A stretch of DNA of 21,086 nt from an uncultured Bacillota bacterium (GTDB lineage Bacteria > Bacillota_I > Bacilli_A > RF39 > UBA660): NCBI GenBank assembly GCA_905200435.1, contig CAJKKJ010000001.1, forward strand, positions 1 through 21,086. The letters are read 5' to 3'. Positions 7,579 to 14,260 of this stretch are shown here, piece by piece (the first letter of the stretch is position 1; each line of letters starts with the position of its first letter). The position numbers and the translations under genes are program-made. The notes beneath the pieces were generated by a model. The model searched no databases. It saw nothing but the letters and a program-made list of their open reading frames with translations, and was not told where the DNA came from.

Positions 7579-7943
7579 GAGTTTTCTAGAAATTGTTGTA
7601 CCATTTATATTAGGCTTTATCTAATATAAATTCTAAATAGATATTATCAGTACCTACCACAACTTCTTATCATTAGAGTTTTTCTTTCTCATAAAACAAT
7701 TGTTCTTGCTTAGCGCTGATAAGGATTTATTAATAACAATTAATAAATTTTTCTTGCTTTAAAGACCTAGAAACAAACTTGTATTATACTCTATATAATA
7801 CCGACCATCTTCAGACAGTCATTCGTGATATACAATATCACTAGTTATTTTATTAGTTTATAAATTAAATGATTATATTAAATAAACAATAATTATAAAA
7901 CATATAAAATATTAAGTACTTATAAGGTCTATTCTTACTAAGC
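7544..7943 (-). ncRNA. Candidate structured non-coding RNA of about 400 nt between spoIVA and HU
   Basis: No protein-coding frame is convincing here, yet the stretch has a promoter at one end, a terminator at the other and many hairpins. Minus-strand stems: 7942-7919 (CTTA-G-TAAG with CTTATAAG, one bulge); 7841-7825 (GTGATAT/ATATCAC, 7 bp, 3-nt loop); 7820-7803 (GACTGTC/GATGGTC, UGAA tetraloop, two G-U pairs); 7801-7781 (GTATTATA/TATAATAC, 8 bp); 7748-7725 (ATTTATTAAT/ATTAATAAAT, 10 bp, UGUU loop); 7631-7603 (ATTTATATTAG/CTAATATAAAT, 11 bp, 7-nt loop); and the terminator 7577-7547. A longer-range pair TTGTTTCT (7776-7769) with AGAACAA (7706-7700) could enclose the 10-bp hairpin. I could not match it to RNase P RNA, tmRNA, SRP RNA, 6S RNA or T-box hallmarks. 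Ends are inferred from promoter and terminator only. Confidence 0.6.
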
Positions 7944-7949
7944 AACTAT

Positions 7950-7978
7950 ATTTTAGCACATATCTTTTTATATTTCAA
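7950..7978 (-). promoter_or_regulatory. Promoter of the structured RNA
   Basis: Minus strand: -35 TTGAAA (7978-7973), exactly 17 nt, extended -10 TGC-TAAAAT (box 7955-7950). Start expected near 7943. It lies just downstream of the spoIVA terminator, so the transcript is independent of spoIVA. Confidence 0.7.
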
Positions 7979-7997
7979 TAGTTTTTTAAAAATTTTG

Positions 7998-8023
7998 TCA
8001 AAAAAATGCCAAAAAGGCATTTT
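7998..8023 (-). terminator. Intrinsic terminator of spoIVA
   Basis: Minus strand: AAAATGCC, five-T loop, GGCATTTT, then more T. An 8-bp perfect stem that starts inside the spoIVA stop codon. Confidence 0.85.
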
Positions 8024-9491
8024 ATAGAACTATTGTTATCATTGTTGATGAACCTTTGTTTACAACTTTTGTTAATGTTTGTTGTAATTTATACCTTATT
8101 GATTCAGGCATAATTGACAATTTAGTCTGAATTCCCTCTTGAACGATTACATCAAGTGATCTTCCAAATATTTCAGATTTCCAAACATTATTTGAATCGG
8201 TATCTTTTACTAAATGATCAATCAATTCTTTAGATTGAACTTCAGTACCTATAATTGGTTCAAATGTTGAATCAACATCAACCCTTATCATATGAATTGA
8301 TGGCGCAACTGCTTTTAATCTAATACCATATCTACTACCTTGTTTAATTACTTCAGGTGTATCTAATTTCATATCCTTTAAAGAAGGAGTTGCAATACCA
8401 TAACCTGTTGCTTTTACCATTTTTAAAGCTGTTTTAACTTGATCATACTCTATTTTAGCTTCATTATATTCTTGCATTAACTTTAATAAATCCGTTTTAC
8501 TTCTTATATCAACACCTATTATATCCTTTAAAACAGTGTTATATAATTCTTTTGGTGCTTTTAAAGTAATAGTAACAACACCTGTTCCAGTATTTACTTC
8601 TGAAATATATGATGATTCAATATACTCACAATCAACAAAATGTTTATTAATTGTTTCTATATCTCTTAATTTATCTACTTCAACAACACTTTCTCTTATT
8701 TTTTCAATATATATTTTCTTAAGCCAATTACTAGAATCCAAACAAGCTATCCATTCTGGCATATTAACATTTACTTCTAAAACAGGAAATTCATACAATG
8801 CTTCTCTTAATATTCCGTAAATATCTTTTTCATTCATATTTTCAATATTCAAAGGTGTAACAGGAACATTATATTCTTCTCTTAATTTTTCAGATAACTT
8901 TTCTGTTTCAGGAAGCATAGGGTGTACAGAGTTTAACAAAACAATAAATGGTTTCCCAATTTCTTTTAATTCTGTAATAACTCTCTTTTCACATTCAACA
9001 TATTCATCACGTTCAAACTCACCAATTGACCCATCAGTAGTTACAACTATACCTATTGTAGAATGATCTTTTATAACTTTTTCTGTTCCAATTTCAGCAG
9101 CTTCAACAAAAGGTAAAGCCTCATCATACCAAGGCGTATGAACCATTCTAGGTCCATTTTCATCTTCGTAGCCCTTCGCTCCTTTTATTACATAACCAAC
9201 ACAATCAACCAATCTAACACTTGCTTCAAAATTATCAATCTTAATATTAGCAGCATTTGATGGAACAAATTTAGGTTCAGTTGTCATAATAGTTTTACCT
9301 TGAGCAGCTTGTGGTATTTCATCTAAACATCTTTTCTTTTCATATTCATCTTCAATATTCGGTACAACTAAAGTTTCAATTACTTTTTTTATAAAAGTTG
9401 ATTTACCCGTTCTAACTGCACCTACTACCCCGAAATATATATCACCATTCGTTCTTTCGGTGATACTTTTTATTATATCTAATCTATCCAT
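8022..9491 (-). CDS. spoIVA: Stage IV sporulation protein A (spore-coat basement ATPase)
   Basis: 489 residues against 492 in Bacillus subtilis, collinear throughout. SpoIVA is made in the mother cell, binds the forespore surface through SpoVM, hydrolyses ATP and polymerises into the platform on which the coat is built. Seen: Walker A GAVRTGKST (24-32), GKTIMTTEPKFVP, VRLVDCVGY, GAKGYEDENGPRMVHTPWY, the DGSIGEF switch region, ALYEFPVLEVNVNMPEW, TGYGIATPSLKDM, GSRYGIRLKAVAPSIHMI and IFGRSLDVIVQEGIQTKLS near the C-terminus. The protein ends in MITIVL, like the short hydrophobic end of homologues. ATG 9491 has a moderate GTAGGT site. It is the strongest single evidence that the organism forms endospores. 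It stands alone, divergent from the FemX-like gene. Confidence 0.98.
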   Translation of the reverse strand: MDRLDIIKSITERTNGDIYFGVVGAVRTGKSTFIKKVIETLVVPNIEDEYEKKRCLDEIPQAAQGKTIMTTEPKFVPSNAANIKIDNFEASVRLVDCVGYVIKGAKGYEDENGPRMVHTPWYDEALPFVEAAEIGTEKVIKDHSTIGIVVTTDGSIGEFERDEYVECEKRVITELKEIGKPFIVLLNSVHPMLPETEKLSEKLREEYNVPVTPLNIENMNEKDIYGILREALYEFPVLEVNVNMPEWIACLDSSNWLKKIYIEKIRESVVEVDKLRDIETINKHFVDCEYIESSYISEVNTGTGVVTITLKAPKELYNTVLKDIIGVDIRSKTDLLKLMQEYNEAKIEYDQVKTALKMVKATGYGIATPSLKDMKLDTPEVIKQGSRYGIRLKAVAPSIHMIRVDVDSTFEPIIGTEVQSKELIDHLVKDTDSNNVWKSEIFGRSLDVIVQEGIQTKLSIMPESIRYKLQQTLTKVVNKGSSTMITIVL

Positions 9492-9510
9492 ATTTACCTA
9501 CTTTCATTAA

Positions 9511-9518
9511 AATATATG
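9511..9518 (-). promoter_or_regulatory. Possible sigma-E -10 box of spoIVA
   Basis: Minus strand: CATATATT about 20 nt upstream of the spoIVA ATG, matching the sigma-E -10 consensus CATACAAT at six of eight positions. I see no convincing -35 at the right distance. spoIVA is sigma-E dependent in Bacillus subtilis. The same octamer occurs before gerM. Confidence 0.3.
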
Positions 9519-9577
9519 AGATAAATACTTCTTTATTACATTTTTTATAAACCAAAATTTTAAATCATAAGCATTCC

Positions 9578-9606
9578 TTGACTAAAATATGCAATTGTTA
9601 TATACT
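9578..9606 (+). promoter_or_regulatory. Promoter of the FemX-like gene
   Basis: Plus strand: -35 TTGACT (9578-9583), 17-nt spacer, -10 TATACT (9601-9606). Start expected near 9613, about 20 nt before the ATG, with a full AAGGAGG ribosome site in between. Confidence 0.75.
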
Positions 9607-9632
9607 TTATATATAGAATTTAAGGAGGAAAC

Positions 9633-10898
9633 ATGCAACTAGTTATATTAAATGAGAATGAATATAGAGCATTTACTGATAAAAGAAAAGCACATTTTTT
9701 AGAATCATACGAATGGGGAGAATTATCTAAAAAAAGAGGTTTTACTCCATATTATGTAGGTCTAAAAAATAATAATGAAATAGTAGCATCAGCTTTGCTT
9801 CTAAAAAAGGATTTATTAATGGGCTACTCATATTTTTATATACCAAGAGGCTATACTATAGATTATAATGACTTTGATTTAGTCAAAACTTTCACTTTAG
9901 AAATCAAAAAATTTTGTAAAGAAAAAAAAGGTATTTTCTTCAGGATTGATCCCGATATTAAACTTCATACAATTGATGAAAATGCAAAAGAAATAGATGG
10001 CGAGAATAATTATAAATTAGTTGACTATTTAGAAAGCATTGGTTTTAAACATAGACCACTTACAAAATATTTTGAAACAATGCAACCAAGATTTACATTC
10101 AGAATTGATTTAAAACCATCGATTGAAGAAATTGAAAAAAGATATTCAACCACTACCATTCAAAGAATAAAAAAAGCCAAAAAGTGTGGAGTAACCGTAG
10201 AAATTGGAAATCAAAATGATGTAAAAGAATTTTCAAGATTAATGAAAATGACAGAAAAAAGACAAGGCTTTTATTCACATGATGATAACTATTTTGAAGA
10301 CTTCTATAAAGCTTTTTCTAAAAACGATCATGTAACACTATACTTAGGAAAACTAGATATAAAAAAAATTGAATCAAACCTTAAATCAGAACTAAATAAA
10401 TTAAAAGAAGAATATAAATCAATTGAAGATTTAGACAACAAAAAAGCTACAAGCCAAAAAAAAGAATTATCTAAAAATATTACTAGTATTGAAGAACAAT
10501 TAGATTTTTTTAAAGACAAACCAAAAGATACAATTGTTGTCAGTTCTTACCTAATTGTCCACTATGGTAACAAAAGCTGGGCACTATATGCCGCAAATGA
10601 TATGGATTACAAAAGATTATATGCCAATTATTTAGTATATGAAAAACAAATAAGAGATTCAAAAGAAAGAAATATGGAAATATTTGATGTATTTGGTACA
10701 ATTGGTGAACCAACATCTGATAATCATTTAGTAGGTCTACATGATTTCAAGAAAAAATGGGGCGGTGAATATACTGAATTTATAGGAGAATTTGATTTTA
10801 TAATTAATAAATTTATGTATTTCGTTTATAAAAAATTAATTCCAATTAGACATAAAATTGTTAATAAAAAACTAAAAAAAAGTACAAATAATAATTAG
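9633..10898 (+). CDS. FemABX-family peptidoglycan bridge aminoacyltransferase (FemX/MurM-like)
   Basis: 421 residues. FemABX enzymes use aminoacyl-tRNA to attach amino acids to the stem-peptide lysine of lipid II, acting at the inner face of the membrane. Seen: FLESYEWGELSKKRGFTPYYVGL at the start (22-44), a first GNAT-like domain to about 150, the second domain from about 155, and the typical C-terminal GLHDFKKKWGGEYTEFIGEFD (368-388). Residues about 243-293 form a charged helical hairpin (ESNLKSELNKLKEEYKSIE, then SIEEQLDFF), which matches the coiled-coil arm of FemA/FemB inserted in the second domain. It is the only plus-strand gene in the window and has its own promoter and terminator. 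Which amino acid it adds cannot be read from the sequence. Confidence 0.9.
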   Translation: MQLVILNENEYRAFTDKRKAHFLESYEWGELSKKRGFTPYYVGLKNNNEIVASALLLKKDLLMGYSYFYIPRGYTIDYNDFDLVKTFTLEIKKFCKEKKGIFFRIDPDIKLHTIDENAKEIDGENNYKLVDYLESIGFKHRPLTKYFETMQPRFTFRIDLKPSIEEIEKRYSTTTIQRIKKAKKCGVTVEIGNQNDVKEFSRLMKMTEKRQGFYSHDDNYFEDFYKAFSKNDHVTLYLGKLDIKKIESNLKSELNKLKEEYKSIEDLDNKKATSQKKELSKNITSIEEQLDFFKDKPKDTIVVSSYLIVHYGNKSWALYAANDMDYKRLYANYLVYEKQIRDSKERNMEIFDVFGTIGEPTSDNHLVGLHDFKKKWGGEYTEFIGEFDFIINKFMYFVYKKLIPIRHKIVNKKLKKSTNNN

Positions 10899-10904
10899 TA
10901 AAAT

Positions 10905-10930
10905 AAAAAGTTCAAACAAGAACTTTTTTA
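10905..10930 (+). terminator. Intrinsic terminator of the FemX-like gene
   Basis: Plus strand: AAAAAGTTC, loop AAACAA, GAACTTTTT and a T run. A 9-bp perfect stem starting 7 nt after the stop codon. Confidence 0.85.
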
Positions 10931-10950
10931 TTATGGCAAAAAGAACAAAA

Positions 10951-10975
10951 TAAAAACCCTTATAAAATAAGGGTT
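10951..10975 (-). terminator. Intrinsic terminator of tRNA-Arg
   Basis: Minus strand: AACCCTTA (10975-10968), 5-nt loop, TAAGGGTT (10962-10955), then five T. It begins about 10 nt after the tRNA 3' end and faces the terminator of the convergent FemX-like gene. Confidence 0.8.
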
Positions 10976-10985
10976 AATTATCAAG

Positions 10986-11062
10986 TGGTGTCCCAGAAGG
11001 GATTCGAACCCCTGACCTTTGCCTTAGAAGGGCACTGCTCTATCCAGCTGAGCTACTGAGAC
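10986..11062 (-). tRNA. tRNA-Arg, anticodon UCU
   Basis: A full 77-nt cloverleaf with CCA encoded. Acceptor stem GTCTCAG pairs with CTGGGAC (one G-U), the discriminator base is A, the D arm is GCTC/GAGC, the anticodon stem is GTGCC/GGCAA (outermost pair G-A mismatched), and the T arm is AGGGG TTCGAAT CCCTT. The anticodon loop CTTCTAA gives UCU, reading AGA and AGG, the dominant Arg codons in such AT-rich genomes. It has its own promoter and terminator. Confidence 0.96.
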
Positions 11063-11075
11063 ATCAACTAGATTG

Positions 11076-11104
11076 ATTATACCTCTTTTTTTTTATTTAA
11101 TCAA
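11076..11104 (-). promoter_or_regulatory. Promoter of tRNA-Arg
   Basis: Minus strand: -35 TTGATT (11104-11099), 17-nt spacer, perfect -10 TATAAT (11081-11076). The -35 overlaps the stop codon of gerM. Confidence 0.75.
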
Positions 11105-12041
11105 GTGTTTTTAACACACTTTTATAAATTTGTTCATTATTTACAACAAAAACAACATCTTTCACATCATAATTATCCTTAACAGACAATGAAATTACAT
11201 GTATTACCTCTTCTAATATTTTAGAATTCTCAATATCATCAAATATATAATTATTAAAAGTTAAAGTCAAAATATCATTTTCATTACTCGTTTCCAATAA
11301 TTTAGTATTACTATTTAAAAAACTCAATAAATTAGTATTATATGTATTAGTACTAGTTAGTTCATTAATAATAATAGAAATTTTTTCATCATTACTATTT
11401 ACATACTTAGTAACCGGAACATAATAATAATTATCTTTATTTTTAGAAACATAATATATATTTACAGATTCAACATTCTTATAATTCTCAATATCATAAA
11501 TTCTATTAACACCATAACTCCTATCTAATAAAGGAGGCAAAAATCGACCACTCGGTAAACAAGTTAAAATATCCCCTTCAACATATAATATAACACCTCT
11601 TACATCTTCTAAAGAAGTAAGCGTATAAACAACACTCGAAATTAAATCCTCTTCATTTTGAGCATTAATATCCAAAAATTCCCGACTAAAATTAACTTTT
11701 AAAATATTATCGACATAGTCAATACTTAAAACTCTTGTATCACTAGGTATAATCGCCCTAAATCCATTTGGTACAAACTCATTAAAAGTTCCCTCTATTG
11801 TTAAAATAGATAACAATTCTTTAGCTTTTGCAACTACATCTTTTCCCGATACAGGAACACTAGTTAAACTAACATAATTATAAGAATCAATCAAATATAT
11901 ATCATTAAAAACTAAATCGTTATTTTTATAATTTAATTCCTGATTAAATTTTTCTTCCTTTGGTATTAAATAAATGAGAGTCATCGCAAATAAAGCACAT
12001 AAAGATATAAGAATTTTTCTAATTGACATTTTATAAAACAT
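11097..12041 (-). CDS. gerM: GerM, sporulation protein with two GerMN domains
   Basis: 314 residues. In Bacillus, GerM sits in the space between mother cell and forespore membranes and helps assemble the SpoIIIA-SpoIIQ channel; mutants also germinate poorly. Residues 8-25 form a membrane anchor. Two GerMN repeats follow: the first at about 55-180 (VSVTSVPVSG-like start, AKELLSILTIEGTFNEFVPNGFRAIIPSDTRVLSI, then VNFSREFLD) and the second at about 190-310 (YYVPVTKYVNS, IIINELTSTN, LTLTFNNYIFDD). Bacillus GerM is a lipoprotein; here the Cys at 15 follows only a short hydrophobic run, so a signal anchor seems more likely than a lipobox. ATG 12041 has AGGTGAT upstream. It follows gerE directly, whereas Bacillus has racE and ysmB in between. 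Confidence 0.88.
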   Translation of the reverse strand: MFYKMSIRKILISLCALFAMTLIYLIPKEEKFNQELNYKNNDLVFNDIYLIDSYNYVSLTSVPVSGKDVVAKAKELLSILTIEGTFNEFVPNGFRAIIPSDTRVLSIDYVDNILKVNFSREFLDINAQNEEDLISSVVYTLTSLEDVRGVILYVEGDILTCLPSGRFLPPLLDRSYGVNRIYDIENYKNVESVNIYYVSKNKDNYYYVPVTKYVNSNDEKISIIINELTSTNTYNTNLLSFLNSNTKLLETSNENDILTLTFNNYIFDDIENSKILEEVIHVISLSVKDNYDVKDVVFVVNNEQIYKSVLKTLD

Positions 12042-12056
12042 ATCATCACCTATTCA

Positions 12057-12064
12057 AATATATG
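12057..12064 (-). promoter_or_regulatory. Possible sporulation-sigma -10 box of gerM
   Basis: Minus strand: CATATATT 15 nt before the gerM ATG, immediately after the T run of the gerE terminator. It is identical to the octamer before spoIVA. No clear -35 is seen, so this is weak on its own. Confidence 0.3.
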
Positions 12065-12090
12065 AAAAAAGCACGTTTTTATGTGCTTTT
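12065..12090 (-). terminator. Intrinsic terminator of gerE
   Basis: Minus strand: AAAAGCAC, 8-nt loop, GTGCTTTT, then TT. The stem overlaps the gerE stop codon. It separates the late sigma-K gene gerE from gerM. Confidence 0.8.
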
Positions 12091-12292
12091 ACAAAGTAAT
12101 TTCTCCAAGTTTTAAAAGTTCAACAACTGCACCAGCTCGGCCTTTTACACCTAGCTTCTGCATTACATTAGAAATATGATTCCTAACTGTCTTTTCACTA
12201 ATTTTTAAAATATCAGCAATATCAGAAGTCGTTTTATTCTCAATTAATAATTTAAAAACTTCGTGTTCCCTTTTTGTTAAAATACTTTTCAT
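12089..12292 (-). CDS. gerE: GerE, late spore-coat transcription regulator (LuxR-type HTH)
   Basis: 67 residues, essentially one LuxR/GerE helix-turn-helix. It is nearly collinear with Bacillus GerE (74 residues): LTKREHEVFKLLIENKTTSDIADIL, then ISEKTVRNHISNVMQKLGVKGRAGAVVELLKLGE. The recognition helix SEKTVRNHISNVMQKL is fully kept; only a short N-terminal extension is missing. GerE binds DNA as a dimer and activates or represses coat genes with sigma-K RNA polymerase in the mother cell. ATG 12292 is preceded by GAGGGAAAGGC. A canonical sigma-K promoter and a GerE-box-like site lie upstream. In Bacillus gerE is followed by racE, ysmB and gerM; here gerM follows directly. Confidence 0.95.
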   Translation of the reverse strand: MKSILTKREHEVFKLLIENKTTSDIADILKISEKTVRNHISNVMQKLGVKGRAGAVVELLKLGEITL

Positions 12293-12333
12293 GCCTTTCC
12301 CTCACTTCCCTATCGGGTGGTTTATATTCATAT

Positions 12334-12361
12334 TATTTTATGTACAAACACAAACATTTGT
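12334..12361 (-). promoter_or_regulatory. Sigma-K promoter of gerE
   Basis: Minus strand: AC (12361-12360), 17-nt spacer, CATAAAATA (12342-12334), a full match to the sigma-K consensus AC-N16/17-CATAnnnTA. gerE is transcribed by sigma-K in Bacillus subtilis. The spacer contains the palindrome CACAAATGTTTGTG (from 12362 to 12349), which could be an operator. Confidence 0.65.
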
Positions 12362-12368
12362 GAGGAAT

Positions 12369-12380
12369 AAAAACCTATTT
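12369..12380 (-). promoter_or_regulatory. GerE-box-like site upstream of gerE
   Basis: Minus strand: AAATAGGTTTTT matches the GerE consensus RWWTRGGYNNYY at every position. It overlaps the stop codon of the LtaS-like gene and is centred about 47 nt upstream of the expected gerE transcription start. The consensus is loose and the region AT-rich, so chance is possible. Confidence 0.35.
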
Positions 12381-14258
12381 TTGAATATATTTGTAATAAT
12401 TATGTTTTTGGATTAAGGAAGAAGCAACAAAAGCATTCCTTACATAATTATTTACTTCATCAACATAATTATCATCTACAGTACAATTTTTCTTGCACGT
12501 AAATTTATCTTTTAATGCATCATACCTACCATTTTTATTTAACCAACTATAATCACTAAATATTACAATTCCATCATTAGAAGATAATATATCTTTACCA
12601 ATTAATAATCTTGAATCATAATTAAAACCAAATAAATTTAAAGTAGTTGGCAGTACATCAACAATTGAAGAATAATTATCTATTTCTACATTTTTATCCT
12701 TACTATTCCAAATTATTAATGAACTATGGTGCAAATTATATTTATCAGTTTTATCTTCATCACTTCTTAAATTTAAAGTTTCAAGACCAATTGGATTTAA
12801 ATAATAAGGATAATGATCAGGTGTTATTATAAAAACAGTATCATCTAATTTACCTTCTTTTTCCAATCTTTCTACTAAATACTCTAATCCTCTATCTAAA
12901 TCAATATTAGCAGATAAATAAAGTTTCAATTCTTCTGGATAATCATAATCTTTAACTAAATCATAATACTTTCTCGCAACTTCATTTTTATCATATTTAT
13001 AAACTCCATGCGCACTTAAAGTAACATAATTAACAAAAAATTTATCTTCTTTTATATAATCATCAATTGTATTTTTAAACATTTCTTCATCACTAGCATG
13101 AAAAAAGTCACCCATTTTACAATCTTTAACAATTCCATCTTCACAAAATTTATAATTTTTAAAACCTAAATTTTTAAAATATTCTTTGCGATCATAAAAG
13201 AATCCATAATAATTATGATATGCAAATGTATTATAATTTTTTTGATTAAACATACTAACTAACATATAAGGATTGCTATTATTCATCGAATTCTTTAAAT
13301 TAGATTCATTATCAGCTTTTGGTAAAATTCCCCAATCAGCCATATATTCCCCGTCACTTGTACTCTTCGAATAAAGAGGTGTATAGTAATTAGTAAAATT
13401 AAAACCTTCATAAGTCATTTTATATAATGTTGGCGTTAACTCTTTATCAATAGCAATTGGATATAAAGATTCAGCTAATATATAAATAACATTTTTATCT
13501 TTGTAAATACCAGTATATTCATTCTTTTTAGTCGCACTATTATATTTAAAATATTTATTTAATTCATCAATTTTTTTATTATTTGTTGTTTTATCAAAAT
13601 CAATATCTAAAATATTATAACTATCATCATACTCTACTTTCTTACCAGAATAAACTTTTTCATTCAAACCAAACATTGTTCTTTGAATATCTAATCTTAC
13701 TTCTGTTAAAACACCTAATTTTTGGGCCATCATTAAAGGTTGAGGTAAATTATAATATAAATTATAACTTGAATAAATTTTATTTTTTCCAATCAATAAA
13801 AACAGTAAAAAAACAATATGAGTACCAAAAGAACATATTAATTTTTTATAATTAATTTCTTCTTCAAAATTAATCTTTTTATTAAATACTAATAATATTA
13901 CAAATGGTAACAATAAAAGTAATACAACATACCAATTTTTTAAAACATAACCTATTATATTTTCATATCCAGTAGCTGCATCTCCGGCCATTTTAAGAGA
14001 TGCAACTGAACAAACATATCCCATCATTTTATAATATATAAATTGTAATTCATATATAAACATTAATAAAAAATATAAGATATAAAATAATATTTTATTT
14101 ATTTTTTTACTGAATAAATTTTTAATAAATATTAGTATAAAACCGATTGCAAGACATGATAATATTGGACCTAATATATTGGCATCATAGAAAGTAAAAA
14201 CATGATATATTATTTCTAAATATATTACTGATAAGATAATATATAAGTCCTTTTTCAC
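12375..14258 (-). CDS. LtaS-family phosphoglycerol transferase (lipoteichoic acid synthase-like)
   Basis: 627 residues. About five N-terminal membrane helices (roughly 6-24, 29-49, 55-76, 107-127, 142-158) are followed by an extracellular alkaline-phosphatase-type domain from about 252. Active-site residues line up with Staphylococcus LtaS: Glu 263 in NVIYILAESLYP, the nucleophile Thr 300 in YSKSTSDGEYM, His 417 in SAHGVY, and Asp 481-His 482 in ITPDHYPY. Such enzymes polymerise glycerol phosphate from phosphatidylglycerol onto a glycolipid anchor, though some only prime or make other polyglycerol phosphates. It starts with GTG 14258; its AAAGGAGG site lies in the last codons of the upstream translocase gene and only 2 nt separate the genes, so the two are co-transcribed. 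No strong terminator is seen after it. Confidence 0.88.
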   Translation of the reverse strand: MKKDLYIILSVIYLEIIYHVFTFYDANILGPILSCLAIGFILIFIKNLFSKKINKILFYILYFLLMFIYELQFIYYKMMGYVCSVASLKMAGDAATGYENIIGYVLKNWYVVLLLLLPFVILLVFNKKINFEEEINYKKLICSFGTHIVFLLFLLIGKNKIYSSYNLYYNLPQPLMMAQKLGVLTEVRLDIQRTMFGLNEKVYSGKKVEYDDSYNILDIDFDKTTNNKKIDELNKYFKYNSATKKNEYTGIYKDKNVIYILAESLYPIAIDKELTPTLYKMTYEGFNFTNYYTPLYSKSTSDGEYMADWGILPKADNESNLKNSMNNSNPYMLVSMFNQKNYNTFAYHNYYGFFYDRKEYFKNLGFKNYKFCEDGIVKDCKMGDFFHASDEEMFKNTIDDYIKEDKFFVNYVTLSAHGVYKYDKNEVARKYYDLVKDYDYPEELKLYLSANIDLDRGLEYLVERLEKEGKLDDTVFIITPDHYPYYLNPIGLETLNLRSDEDKTDKYNLHHSSLIIWNSKDKNVEIDNYSSIVDVLPTTLNLFGFNYDSRLLIGKDILSSNDGIVIFSDYSWLNKNGRYDALKDKFTCKKNCTVDDNYVDEVNNYVRNAFVASSLIQKHNYYKYIQK

Positions 14259-14260
14259 TT

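Noticed and set aside
7392..7604. A 70-codon frame across the HU upstream region
   Set aside because: It runs through the ncRNA terminator and the HU promoter, has no ribosome site at its start, and shows no family pattern.
7544..7943. RNase P RNA, tmRNA, SRP RNA, 6S RNA or a T-box leader
   Set aside because: I looked for GAGGAAAGTCC (RNase P), a tRNA-like 3' end with CCA (tmRNA), the GGAA-type SRP helix 8 motif, the single long 6S rod and the T-box GGTGG sequence; none is present. A computed search is still needed.
11997..12041. GerM as a lipoprotein
   Set aside because: The Cys at residue 15 comes after too short a hydrophobic run and is followed by a long hydrophobic stretch, unlike a lipobox.
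12349..12362. CACAAATGTTTGTG as a terminator for the LtaS-like gene
   Set aside because: The stem is only 5-6 bp with almost no loop and no proper T run; it lies inside the sigma-K promoter, so an operator is more likely.
13583..13855. Plus-strand frames within minus-strand genes (for example 12647-12832, 14455-14751, 19739-19990)
   Set aside because: They are antisense shadows of clearly coding genes, with no ribosome sites or recognisable families.
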